From positions 13,566-77,565 of the forward strand of contig NZ_SLYP02000004.1 in the NCBI RefSeq assembly GCF_004341505.2: a stretch of DNA of 64,000 bases, written 5' to 3'. The notes under the pieces are model-generated. The model saw nothing but the letters and a program-made list of their open reading frames with translations, was not told where the DNA came from and ran no database searches. Below, one piece after another: positions 52,333 to 60,530 of the stretch (the first letter of the stretch is position 1; every line of letters starts with the position of its first letter). Source of the DNA: Sphingomonas sp. JUb134. Its GTDB lineage: Bacteria > Pseudomonadota > Alphaproteobacteria > Sphingomonadales > Sphingomonadaceae. The translations under genes were made by a program, and so were the position numbers.

Positions 52333-53015
52333 CCCATCATCTCCTCAAGTGTCAGCAGGGCCAGGAAGCCGACGAAAAACATCGAGCTGATGAGCGGGGT
52401 GTCGGGTTTCTCGTGCGCCTCGACCAGCAACTCCTCCGTGACGAGGTAGAGCAGCGCCATCAGCCCGAAGCTGAGGAAGCCGGCGATCATCACCGGCGAC
52501 AGCGCGGCGACCGGCACGGCAGCGAGCGCGCCGATCGGCAGCAGCAGGGCCAATGCCGAGACGATCACGATGATGCGCAAGCGCGAGCGATAGGTTTCCG
52601 CCAGCTCGTCGGTCAGCGTCAGTCCCAGAAATAACACTTCCAGAGTGAGCGCGATCGTCAGCAGGAGACCTGCCTTCTCGCCCGCCACGAAAGCGAGGCC
52701 GAGCACCAGGCCGTCCACCAGAATGTCGATGCCGATCGCGGCGAGTAGCGCCATCGGCCCCTTGAAGCGGGCCTCAAGAGCCTTGAGCCCCAGCATGGTC
52801 GCGACGCCCGCCGCCCCGCCGATCAACGTCGCGCTGGGCGATGCCTCATGCTTGACCTGCGGCAGGATTTCGGTCGCTGCCGCCGCGAACACGACGCCGG
52901 CAGCGAGATGCTGTAGGCCCGCCACGAGGCCAGGTTTCAACTTGGTGCGGCTCGCGACAATCGCGCCGAGCACGACCGCCAGCACAGGCGCAAGCGTATA
53001 GAGCAGTGCCTGCAT
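52329..53015 (-). CDS. ZIP-family metal transporter
   Basis: 228 residues with about eight hydrophobic helices. ZIP-type motifs: LQHLAAGVVFAAAATEILPQ in TM2 (H and E positions) and IGIDILVDGLVLGLAF in TM4, where the usual H/D site is DxxxDG. ZIP proteins normally move Zn or Fe into the cytoplasm, which contrasts with the efflux genes around it. It begins 3 bp after the lipoprotein stop and overlaps the CDF gene by 4 bp. Direction of transport cannot be told from sequence. Confidence 0.82.
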   Translation of the reverse strand: MQALLYTLAPVLAVVLGAIVASRTKLKPGLVAGLQHLAAGVVFAAAATEILPQVKHEASPSATLIGGAAGVATMLGLKALEARFKGPMALLAAIGIDILVDGLVLGLAFVAGEKAGLLLTIALTLEVLFLGLTLTDELAETYRSRLRIIVIVSALALLLPIGALAAVPVAALSPVMIAGFLSFGLMALLYLVTEELLVEAHEKPDTPLISSMFFVGFLALLTLEEMMG

Positions 53016-53018
53016 TTC

Positions 53019-53483
53019 CTAGGACTCCTCCGGGGTTCGGTGGCAGACGCGGATCTTCCCGCGTCGCGTGAACGCGATCGATCCGCCCGCCACGACAGCC
53101 CGCGAATGGTCGCCGCGAAACTCGTCACCGGTTCGCTGCGCGCGCAGGATCTCGGTCCTGCCCTTCGGCAGCCAGGTGACGGCCATTTTCAAGCCTTCAT
53201 CGATGAAGTCGACATCGGCGCGTGTGCCGTCGTCGCAGTACATGATGCGCTGCGCGATTAGTTTCGACGTCAGATGCTTTTCATGCGCCGGCTCGGTAGG
53301 CTGGGTCGGCGCTGGATTACACGCCCCTATAACCGCCCCGGAGACGAGAACGACGCCGAGGCGCGCGATCGCCAGACCGGCCCGATTCAGGCCGCACAAG
53401 GTTGTCACATTTGAAATCGACGTGTCAGACATCGGTCTCTTCCGACGAAGCGCCCTGTGGCGTTCGAAGGCAGGGCAGTTCAT
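53019..53483 (-). CDS. Lipoprotein with MliC-like domain (1)
   Basis: 154 residues from ATG 53483, which overlaps the previous stop as ATGA; Met at 53432 (MSDTSISN) is an alternative with a more normal n-region. A hydrophobic segment and lipobox (VSGAVIGAC) mark it as a lipoprotein. The mature part has MYCDDGTRADVDF and ends IRVCHRTPEES, a Cys pair like the membrane-bound lysozyme inhibitor fold MliC. Role in a metal operon is unknown; envelope protection or metal binding are possible. Confidence 0.7.
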   Translation of the reverse strand: MNCPAFERHRALRRKRPMSDTSISNVTTLCGLNRAGLAIARLGVVLVSGAVIGACNPAPTQPTEPAHEKHLTSKLIAQRIMYCDDGTRADVDFIDEGLKMAVTWLPKGRTEILRAQRTGDEFRGDHSRAVVAGGSIAFTRRGKIRVCHRTPEES

Positions 53484-53857
53484 CGCGTGCCTTCCTGCTC
53501 GCAGATCCGGGTACGGCCATCGCCTTCCACGATGGTGAGCTGCGACCCCTTGAAGGTCGCGGTGGCTGTTTCGCCGACATATTGCAGGCCCTGCGCTGGC
53601 GCGGTCAGCATCATCGGCGGTCCCCCGTTGGAGCGCCGCAAATCGATCTGCAGGCCGTTGTCCTTGTAATCGACGAACAGCGGTTCCCCGTCGGAACAGC
53701 GATATCTATGCCGCCCCATTTCCCCGGTCGTCACGGCGCTGTCGGACGAATGGATCTGCTGCTCCGTTGGCGGGGCTGGCGGCTTTCTTTCCGAGCACGC
53801 CGCGAGCCCGACAACGAGGATGACGGCGGGCAGCACCCGCTTACAGTGCATCATCAT
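53480..53857 (-). CDS. Lipoprotein with MliC-like domain (2)
   Basis: 125 residues. Signal peptide and lipobox are VILVVGLAACSERK. The mature domain has YRCSDGEPLFVDYKDNGLQI and a C-terminal Cys in GRTRICEQEG, matching the disulfide-bounded MliC-type fold (YxCxDG start). It overlaps the SRPBCC stop and the next lipoprotein start, so the three are coupled. The two lipoproteins are related in plan but clearly diverged. Confidence 0.75.
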   Translation of the reverse strand: MMMHCKRVLPAVILVVGLAACSERKPPAPPTEQQIHSSDSAVTTGEMGRHRYRCSDGEPLFVDYKDNGLQIDLRRSNGGPPMMLTAPAQGLQYVGETATATFKGSQLTIVEGDGRTRICEQEGTR

Positions 53858-54342
53858 CGCGCCTTCCTCCTGTAGCGGAAGGGGACGCGCTGACGATTGA
53901 TAGCCCGGGCAGGCTGACCTACCCGCCAGCGGAGATAGGTTGCGAGGCGATCGTCAGATTCGACCATCAGGGATCGCAGGCGGCGCAACATCATCGCCGC
54001 GAACGGCAGGGAGAGCGCCCCGCGCAGCGTGCAGCTATGCGTTAGCCTGGTGCCGCCATCGTCCCCCGCCAGCTCGTACCGCTCTTCGAGCGTGAACAGA
54101 TAGGGGATGCCGCAGGACCAAGCGAAGGCGTGCGGTTTATCGAATCGATCAATCCGTGCTGGCGTCCGAATTGGCCGGGTGATGCCCTGGATCGCAAAGG
54201 TGCATTCTGTGTCGCCGAGCCGGGACGGATCATCGAGAAATACGAGCGGACTCCACGCCCGGCGATGATCCGGATCGGTGAGTGCCGACCAGATGCGCAG
54301 TGGCCCGCCGTGAAGCATCGAGCTGGTTATGGTGCGAGGCAT
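53854..54342 (-). CDS. SRPBCC-fold protein
   Basis: 162 residues from ATG 54342 (MPRTITSSMLHG), with GGGAGATGGGG just upstream. It has the START/SRPBCC pattern: IWSALTDPDHRRAWSPLVFL, then FAIQGITRPIRTPARIDRFD and a beta-rich middle, ending with a C-terminal helix (RLRSLMVESDDRLATYLRW). Such proteins bind hydrophobic ligands. Its function here is unknown. It follows czcA after a strong hairpin. Confidence 0.72.
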   Translation of the reverse strand: MPRTITSSMLHGGPLRIWSALTDPDHRRAWSPLVFLDDPSRLGDTECTFAIQGITRPIRTPARIDRFDKPHAFAWSCGIPYLFTLEERYELAGDDGGTRLTHSCTLRGALSLPFAAMMLRRLRSLMVESDDRLATYLRWRVGQPARAINRQRVPFRYRRKAR

Positions 54343-54361
54343 ATCCCCATCTCCCAGAGAT

Positions 54362-54390
54362 GGGCGGGGCGATCGCGGATCGCCCCGCCC
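54362..54390 (-). terminator. Strong GC hairpin between czcA and the SRPBCC gene
   Basis: A perfect 13-bp stem (GGGCGGGGCGATC at 54362-54374, GATCGCCCCGCCC at 54378-54390) with a 3-base loop, 5 bp after the czcA stop. No U tract follows, so it may be a partial terminator, a processing site or a 3'-end stabiliser that sets different levels of czcCBA and the distal genes. Confidence 0.6.
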
Positions 54391-54395
54391 ATCCA

Positions 54396-57300
54396 TCAGG
54401 CCAAGTTGTTCACGAAGGTCTGACCGTGGTCGTCCCCTTCATGCTCCTCATTGTAGTGCTCGGGTTTCTCGATCACTTTCTGCCCGAACCGGGCATAGAG
54501 TGTCGGCAGCACGAACAGCGTAAGAAGCGTCGCCGAGATCAGACCGCCGATGACGACCGTCGCCAAAGGCTTTTGAACCTCTGCGCCGGCGCCTTCGCCC
54601 AGCGCCATCGGCACGAAGCCGAGGCTGGCGACTAGCGCGGTCATGATGACGGGTCGCAGACGCTGCATCGCGCCAACATGCGCGGCTTCCTCGCGGCTCA
54701 TCCCTGATCGGATCAGATCTTGGATCGAGCTGACCATGACGAGGCCGTTGAGGACCGCGATGCCCGAGAGGGCGATGAAGCCCACTGCCGCCGAGATCGA
54801 GAAGTCCATGCCCCGCAGGAACAGCAACAGGACGCCGCCCACCAGCGCGAAAGGCACGCCGGTGAACACGATCGCGGCGTCGCGGACCGATCCCAACGCC
54901 CCGTAGAGGAGCAGCAGGATCAAGATGAAGCAAGCCGGAATGACCAGCTTCAGCCGTTCGCTTGCCGATTGGAGGTTCTCGAACTGGCCGCCCCATTCGA
55001 GATAGGTGCCGGCAGGCAGCCGGAGTTGGCTGCCGATCGCCGCCTGCGCATCCGCCACGACGGATCCGACGTCGCGGCCACGCACGTTGGCTTGCACCAC
55101 CACGCGCCGCTTGCCGTTCTCGCGGCTGATCTGGTTCGGACCATCGACCACCTTGATCTCGGCGACGCTGGACAGCGGTACATAGCCGCCGCCTGCCACC
55201 GGCACCTGCACCTGTTGGAGCAGGCCGATGTCGGCACGCTGCGCCTCCGACAGGCGGATCACCACGGGGAAGCGACGGTCGCCCTCGAAGATCTGGCCCG
55301 ATGTTCGCCCGCCGATCGTCGCAGTCACGGTGTCCTGCACATCCTGAGCCGTAACGCCCAACCGCGCCATCGCGTCGCGGTTGACGCGAATGTCGAGCAT
55401 GGGAAGACCGGTCGTCTGCTCCACCTTCACGTCCGCTGCGCCTTGCGTTCTGCGCAGCACCGCCGCGATTTGCTCGGCCGTCCGGTTCATCTGGTTGAAG
55501 TCGTCCCCGAACACCTTCACCGCGATGTCGCCGCGCACGCCGGCGATCAGCTCGTTGAAGCGCATCTGGATGGGCTGGGTGATCTCGTAGGCATTTCCCG
55601 GAATCTTCGCGAGATTACCCTCGATCCGGCTGACCAGCTCCTCCTTGGGAAGCTCAGGATCCGGCCAATCCTTGCGCGGCTTCAGGATGACGAACATGTC
55701 GGTCGCGTTCGGCGGCATCGGGTCGGCCGCCAGCTCGGCGGTGCCCGTCTTGGAATAGACGAATTGCACCTCCGGCTGCTTCGACATCATCCGCTCGATC
55801 GGCACCTGCATCGCCTGGCTCTGCTGGACCGACGTTGCCGGAATGCGGAGCGACTGGATCAGCAAATCGCCTTCGTCGAGCTGCGGCAGGAACACCGAGC
55901 CGAGCGTAGTGAAAGCAAGCGCCGCCACCACAAGGCTTCCCACACCCGCACCGATCGTCAGCGTCGGGCGCTTCATGGCCCGGTCGAGACCGGGTTCGTA
56001 GCGCTTCTTCAGCCACGTGATGATGCGGCCGTCCTTCTCCTCGACCTTCTTCGACAGCCAGATCGCAATCATCGCCGGCACGAAGGTGAGAGAGAGGATG
56101 AAGGCGAAGGCGAGCGCGATGATGACGGTCAGCGCCATCGGTCCGAACGTTTTACCCTCCACGCCGGTCAGCGTGAGCAGCGGTACGTAGACGAGGATGA
56201 TGATTGCCTGCCCGTACACAGAGGGACGGATCATCTCACGCGCAGCGGCTGCCACGGTCGCGAGCCGTTCCTTGACGCTGAGCAATCGGCCTTCATGATG
56301 CTGTTGCTCGGCAAGCCGGCGCAGCGCGTTTTCGACAATGATGACGGCGCCGTCGACGATCAGACCGAAGTCCAAAGCCCCAAGGCTCATCAGATTGGCC
56401 GAGACCCCAGCGCGCAGCATACCAAAGCCTGTCAGCATCATGGTGATCGGGATGACCAACGCCGCGATCAGGGCCGCACGGAAGTTGCCGAGCAGCAGGA
56501 AGAGCACGACGATGACCAGCACCGCGCCTTCGGACAGGTTTTTCGCGACCGTCTTGATCGTCGAATTGACCAGCTCGGTGCGGTTCAGCACCGGCTGAAT
56601 TACGACGTCAGGAGGCAGCGAAGCGTTGATCGTCTTCAGTTTCTCAGCGACCGCGGTCGACACGATGCGGCTGTTCTCGCCGATCCGCATGATCGCCGTG
56701 CCGACGACGACTTCGGTACCGTTCTCCGATGCCGAACCCATGCGGATCGCCTGACCCGTCTTCACAGTCGCAACTTGTTCGACCGTGATCGGCACGCCGT
56801 TACGTGTCGCGATCACGGTCCTGGCCAACTCGCTGGCATTGCGAACGAGCGCATCCGAGCGAACAGCCAGACCTTCGCCATTGCGATTGACGAAGCCACC
56901 GCCGACGCTGGTGTTATTGCGCTCCAGCGCATTTCCCAGGTCCGTCAGCGTGATGCCGAGCGAGGCCAGCTTCTGCACGTCGGGCACGACGAGGAACTGC
57001 TTGGCGTAACCGCCAATCGAGTCGACACCGGCGAGGCCCGGTGTGGTCTTCAGAAGCGGCGTCACGATCCAGTCCTGCGCGGTGCGCAGGTAGGTCGCCT
57101 TGTCCTCTTCGGTCGTCAGTCGCTCGCCCTCTGGCGTGATGTAGCTGCCATCGGGCTGTTGGCCCGGTTCACCGGGCTTGTGCTTGTCGTCCTCGCGATG
57201 ATCGAGACGAACGGTGTACATGTACACCTCGCCCAGGCCTGTCGCGATCGGACCCATTTCAGGGTTCACGCCGTCGGGCAGATTCTCTTGCACGCCCCGC

Positions 57301-57641
57301 AGACGCTCGCCCACCTGCTGGCGGGCGAAATAGATGTCCGTCGCGTCCGAAAAGACCGCCGTGATCTGCGCGAAGCCGTTGCGGCTCAACGAGCGCGTAT
57401 ATTCCAGGCCGGGGGTGCCGGCGAGCGCGGTTTCGATTGGAAACGACACCTGCTTCTCGACCAGCTCGGGCGAGAGGGCAGGCGCGCGGACGTTGATCTG
57501 GACCTGATTGTTGGTGATGTCCGGCACCGCGTCGATCGGTAGCCGGTAGAGGGAAAAGGCGCCGATGGCGGCGACGATGACGGTGAGGAGCAGGACTAGC
57601 CAGCGCTTCTCGACCGCCCAGGTTACGATACGGGCGATCAT
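54396..57641 (-). CDS. czcA: CzcA-type RND heavy-metal efflux pump
   Basis: 1081 residues, full length for heavy-metal RND pumps. Twelve membrane helices with two large periplasmic loops. RND-HME hallmarks include ALDFGLIVDGAVIIVENALR in TM4 (acidic proton-path residues) and GVEGKTFGPMALTVIIALA. The first helix starts IARIVTWAVEKRWLVLLL. It pumps Co, Zn or Cd out of the periplasm or cytoplasm with CzcB and CzcC. The ATG lies 3 bp after czcB. Confidence 0.92.
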   Translation of the reverse strand: MIARIVTWAVEKRWLVLLLTVIVAAIGAFSLYRLPIDAVPDITNNQVQINVRAPALSPELVEKQVSFPIETALAGTPGLEYTRSLSRNGFAQITAVFSDATDIYFARQQVGERLRGVQENLPDGVNPEMGPIATGLGEVYMYTVRLDHREDDKHKPGEPGQQPDGSYITPEGERLTTEEDKATYLRTAQDWIVTPLLKTTPGLAGVDSIGGYAKQFLVVPDVQKLASLGITLTDLGNALERNNTSVGGGFVNRNGEGLAVRSDALVRNASELARTVIATRNGVPITVEQVATVKTGQAIRMGSASENGTEVVVGTAIMRIGENSRIVSTAVAEKLKTINASLPPDVVIQPVLNRTELVNSTIKTVAKNLSEGAVLVIVVLFLLLGNFRAALIAALVIPITMMLTGFGMLRAGVSANLMSLGALDFGLIVDGAVIIVENALRRLAEQQHHEGRLLSVKERLATVAAAAREMIRPSVYGQAIIILVYVPLLTLTGVEGKTFGPMALTVIIALAFAFILSLTFVPAMIAIWLSKKVEEKDGRIITWLKKRYEPGLDRAMKRPTLTIGAGVGSLVVAALAFTTLGSVFLPQLDEGDLLIQSLRIPATSVQQSQAMQVPIERMMSKQPEVQFVYSKTGTAELAADPMPPNATDMFVILKPRKDWPDPELPKEELVSRIEGNLAKIPGNAYEITQPIQMRFNELIAGVRGDIAVKVFGDDFNQMNRTAEQIAAVLRRTQGAADVKVEQTTGLPMLDIRVNRDAMARLGVTAQDVQDTVTATIGGRTSGQIFEGDRRFPVVIRLSEAQRADIGLLQQVQVPVAGGGYVPLSSVAEIKVVDGPNQISRENGKRRVVVQANVRGRDVGSVVADAQAAIGSQLRLPAGTYLEWGGQFENLQSASERLKLVIPACFILILLLLYGALGSVRDAAIVFTGVPFALVGGVLLLFLRGMDFSISAAVGFIALSGIAVLNGLVMVSSIQDLIRSGMSREEAAHVGAMQRLRPVIMTALVASLGFVPMALGEGAGAEVQKPLATVVIGGLISATLLTLFVLPTLYARFGQKVIEKPEHYNEEHEGDDHGQTFVNNLA

Positions 57642-57644
57642 GGC

Positions 57645-58826
57645 TTAATCCTCGTGGCTCGCTTCGCCCTTGCCGATCTCGGCCTTGAGCGTGAAACTTC
57701 CGGTGGTGGCGATCTGTTCGTTGCCGGTCAGGCCCGACCGGACGATCACCGTGTCGCCCGACGCATCGCCGAGCTGGACCGGGGTCGCCTTGAAGCCGGT
57801 GGGCGTGCGCACGAACACGACCGACTTGCCCTCGAAACTCTGGACCGCCGTCGTCGGCACGCGGACCGCCCCGCTCCCGCCGCTGCCCGTGAGCTGCACG
57901 GCTGCCGTCACAGGCTCGCCGACCCGCCATTCGCCACCGCGATTGTCGAGGGTGGCGAGCGCAGGCACGAGCCGCGTCTGCGGATCAAGCGCCGGCGACA
58001 CGAAGGTCACGCGGGCGGTCGCCTGACGGCCTGCCGCCTTCACCAGCACCGTATTGCCGGGACGCACCCGGCCCGCATCCTCGGGCTTGAGATTAAGCGC
58101 GATCGACACCTGGCTCAGGTTGGCGATGCGATAGAGTTCGGCATCCGCCGCGACCGTTTGTCCCAGCGTCACGGGGCGCGCAATGATCTGGCCCGAGATC
58201 GGCGCGGCAATGCCGAGCCGGTTGAGCCCGCCGCCGCCGACACCCGCCGCCGAAACCATGCTCTGCGCCTGCGTCAGGGCGATCCGCGCCTCCGTCGCCG
58301 CTGTGCGGGCGGCGATCAGATCCTGTTCAGGGGAGACTCTCTGCGCGAACAGCCGCTGTTCGCGCGCGAGGTTCGAATTAGCGAGCTGAAGCCGCGCCCG
58401 CGCCGCCTCGACCTCGCCCTTGATCTGCGCCGCCTCGCGGCTTTCGATGACCGCAATGGTCTGGCCGCGTCCGACCGATTGGCCGAGGTTACGGGTGAGC
58501 GCGACCACGCGTCCCGCAATTGCGGCCGAGACGACCTGCGTTCCCTGTGGGTCGCCCTCGATGATCGCGGGCAGCTCGATCGTCCCGGCCCCGCCGATGA
58601 TCGGCCGTCCGACCTGGACGCCCGCTGTGGCGATCTGGTCGGCACCCAATGTGACGACGCCTTCACCGGCATGACCGCCTTCAGCACCGCCCTTTTCCGT
58701 GCCCGCTGCCGTCTCATTGGCAGCTGCGCCTTCGGCAGTTGCCTCGTTTCCGCCATCCTTGCCGCCGCAGGCAGCCAAGAGCAGGGCGAGCGACGCCGCG
58801 CCCGCGAGATAAAAGCTCTTCATCAC
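57645..58826 (-). CDS. czcB: CzcB-type membrane fusion protein
   Basis: 393 residues. An N-terminal lipobox (LALLLAACGGK) anchors it to the inner membrane. Barrel-sandwich and hairpin regions follow: GRVVALTRNLGQSVGRGQTI, VIESREAAQIKGEVEAARAR, and a beta-barrel (PENTVLVKAAG-like GNTVLVKAAGRQATARVTFV). It bridges CzcA and CzcC. It overlaps czcC by 4 bp. The acidic/Gly-rich segment after the lipobox (residues 20-55) may be a linker. Confidence 0.9.
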   Translation of the reverse strand: MMKSFYLAGAASLALLLAACGGKDGGNEATAEGAAANETAAGTEKGGAEGGHAGEGVVTLGADQIATAGVQVGRPIIGGAGTIELPAIIEGDPQGTQVVSAAIAGRVVALTRNLGQSVGRGQTIAVIESREAAQIKGEVEAARARLQLANSNLAREQRLFAQRVSPEQDLIAARTAATEARIALTQAQSMVSAAGVGGGGLNRLGIAAPISGQIIARPVTLGQTVAADAELYRIANLSQVSIALNLKPEDAGRVRPGNTVLVKAAGRQATARVTFVSPALDPQTRLVPALATLDNRGGEWRVGEPVTAAVQLTGSGGSGAVRVPTTAVQSFEGKSVVFVRTPTGFKATPVQLGDASGDTVIVRSGLTGNEQIATTGSFTLKAEIGKGEASHED

Positions 58827-60100
58827 TGATTCCCCCCATTGGGCGCACGAGCGGTCAGTCGCTCCACTTGCGCGCGGGCATTCTGGTAATTGGCAAGCGC
58901 GTCGATCGCGGCGACCCGCGTTTCGGCGAGCGTGCGTTCAGCATCGAGCAATTCGAGCTGGCCGAACTTGCCCTCGCGATAGCCGATCCGCGCGATGCGG
59001 GCGGCCTCCTGTGCAGCCGCCAGCGCCGGCCCCGACGCCGCACGAGCCGTCGTTGCGGCATTGGCCGCCTGCGCCTGCGCGTCCGTGATCGCCTGTTCGA
59101 TGTCGAGCGCGGTCACGCGGCGCTGCGCATCCGCCTGGGTCCGCTGCGCGGTCGCCTGCGCAATCGCGGCGCGACCATTGTTGAACACCGGGATCGGGAT
59201 CGACACGCTGAACACCGCCGCCATGTCGTTGGTCGCTTCCAGGCGGCGGATCGACGGCCCGACGTTCAGGTCAGGCACGCGATTGGCGCGCGCGAGCCGC
59301 ACGCCGGCTTCGGCAATGGAGAAATCCGCGTTGGCTGCCGCCAGCGCGAGTGTGCCGGTCGTGTTGACCGGTGCCAACGGCCCATAGACGTTCACATCGG
59401 GAAGGCGATCGAGCAGCGTGTCATCGAGCAGGCCGTCGATCGGCCGTCCGATCCGACGCGCCAGATTGGCGCGGGCCGCCTCGGCCAAGCGAAGCTGCCG
59501 CTCCACATTGGCGTCGGCATTGATACGCGCGACATCCGCGCGCTGTTGCTCGAGTGGCGATGCCCGCCCTGCCTGCACGCGAACGCTCGCGGCCCGCAGC
59601 GCATCGCTGGCGATCCGGGCCTGATCGCGGGCTGTCATTACCCGGCGATCGGCCGCGACCGCTTCGACATAGAGCTGCGTTACCTGAAGCCGGACATCCG
59701 CCGCGATGATCGCGGCCTGGATCTCGGCCCGGGACAATTGCGCATTGGCGACCGCGACGCGGGCGCCGCGCTTGCCGCCTAGCTCGATCGGGATCGCAAA
59801 GCCGACCGTGGTTTCCGCGCTGCGGACCCCCCGATACGGCCCGGAGCCGATGACATTCTCGACTTGGCCTTGAACCACCGGATTGGGCCGCAAGCCGGCG
59901 ACTGTGCGACCTGCACGGGCCGCGTCGATTCCAGCTGTCGCCGCTTCCGCAGCAGGGGCCGAACCGCCCGCTGCACTGACCGCTTGGTCAAGCGTGTAGA
60001 CCGGCGCATCCTGCGCAACAGGCGCGGACGGTCCGACCTGCGCCTGCGCCATCGTGGCGCAAGACGCTGCGGCCAGCATGGCCGCGAGGATACGATTCAT
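58823..60100 (-). CDS. czcC: CzcC-type outer-membrane factor
   Basis: 425 residues of the TolC/OEP family. Signal peptide (MLAAASCATMAQA) then two OEP repeats rich in Ala/Arg/Gln coiled-coil helices (e.g. RDQARIASDALRAASVRVQA, EAARIARIGYREGKFGQLEL). It forms the outer-membrane channel of the CzcCBA pump. First of the three czc genes in transcription order. Confidence 0.9.
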   Translation of the reverse strand: MNRILAAMLAAASCATMAQAQVGPSAPVAQDAPVYTLDQAVSAAGGSAPAAEAATAGIDAARAGRTVAGLRPNPVVQGQVENVIGSGPYRGVRSAETTVGFAIPIELGGKRGARVAVANAQLSRAEIQAAIIAADVRLQVTQLYVEAVAADRRVMTARDQARIASDALRAASVRVQAGRASPLEQQRADVARINADANVERQLRLAEAARANLARRIGRPIDGLLDDTLLDRLPDVNVYGPLAPVNTTGTLALAAANADFSIAEAGVRLARANRVPDLNVGPSIRRLEATNDMAAVFSVSIPIPVFNNGRAAIAQATAQRTQADAQRRVTALDIEQAITDAQAQAANAATTARAASGPALAAAQEAARIARIGYREGKFGQLELLDAERTLAETRVAAIDALANYQNARAQVERLTARAPNGGNQ

Positions 60101-60160
60101 GAAAATAGGACTCCTGACGATGATCGACAGGGGCGCGCCAACGCACGCCCAAATCGGACG

Positions 60161-60490
60161 TCAGGCTTGGGGGGGCCTCAAATGGACCATGCCGGTGCGG
60201 CCGTCGAGCGACGCAGAGGCGGAGATTGTCGGCTTGGGCACTGTGAGGACGGGGGTATATTCCATCGTCGTGCGCGCAGGCGCGCCGACGTCGTGTCCGT
60301 GACAATAATTGTGATGATGCGGGACATTCTTGTCCGAGTCCGATGGCACCTGATCGATGTCACCGGCGGTATGGACCGTGAACTCAACGCCCGCGATGCT
60401 TCCCCCCGCCAGATCGGCGGCATGGGCCATGCCGGAGAAGCTGGTCAGGACCAGCATCAGGCATGTCAGGAAAGGCAAAAAGGCTCGCAC
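60161..60490 (-). CDS. Small periplasmic CzcI-like protein with His-rich motif
   Basis: 109 residues from GTG 60490. A signal peptide (LTCLMLVLTSFSGMAHA) is followed by a short mature domain containing HHHNYCHGHD, a likely metal-binding cluster. Small periplasmic proteins of this kind (CzcI and relatives) often precede czcCBA. It lies 60 bp upstream of czcC and 40 bp downstream of the FTR1 gene. It may sense or buffer metal. Confidence 0.7.
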   Translation of the reverse strand: MRAFLPFLTCLMLVLTSFSGMAHAADLAGGSIAGVEFTVHTAGDIDQVPSDSDKNVPHHHNYCHGHDVGAPARTTMEYTPVLTVPKPTISASASLDGRTGMVHLRPPQA

Positions 60491-60530
60491 TAGCTTGCCT
60501 CTATCACGGAAGGGTTTTCATGTCATTGCA

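Noticed and set aside
54720..57542. 940-codon open frame on the plus strand
   Set aside because: It is the antisense shadow of czcA, His/Arg/Asp rich with no domain; the minus-strand RND pump explains the open frame.
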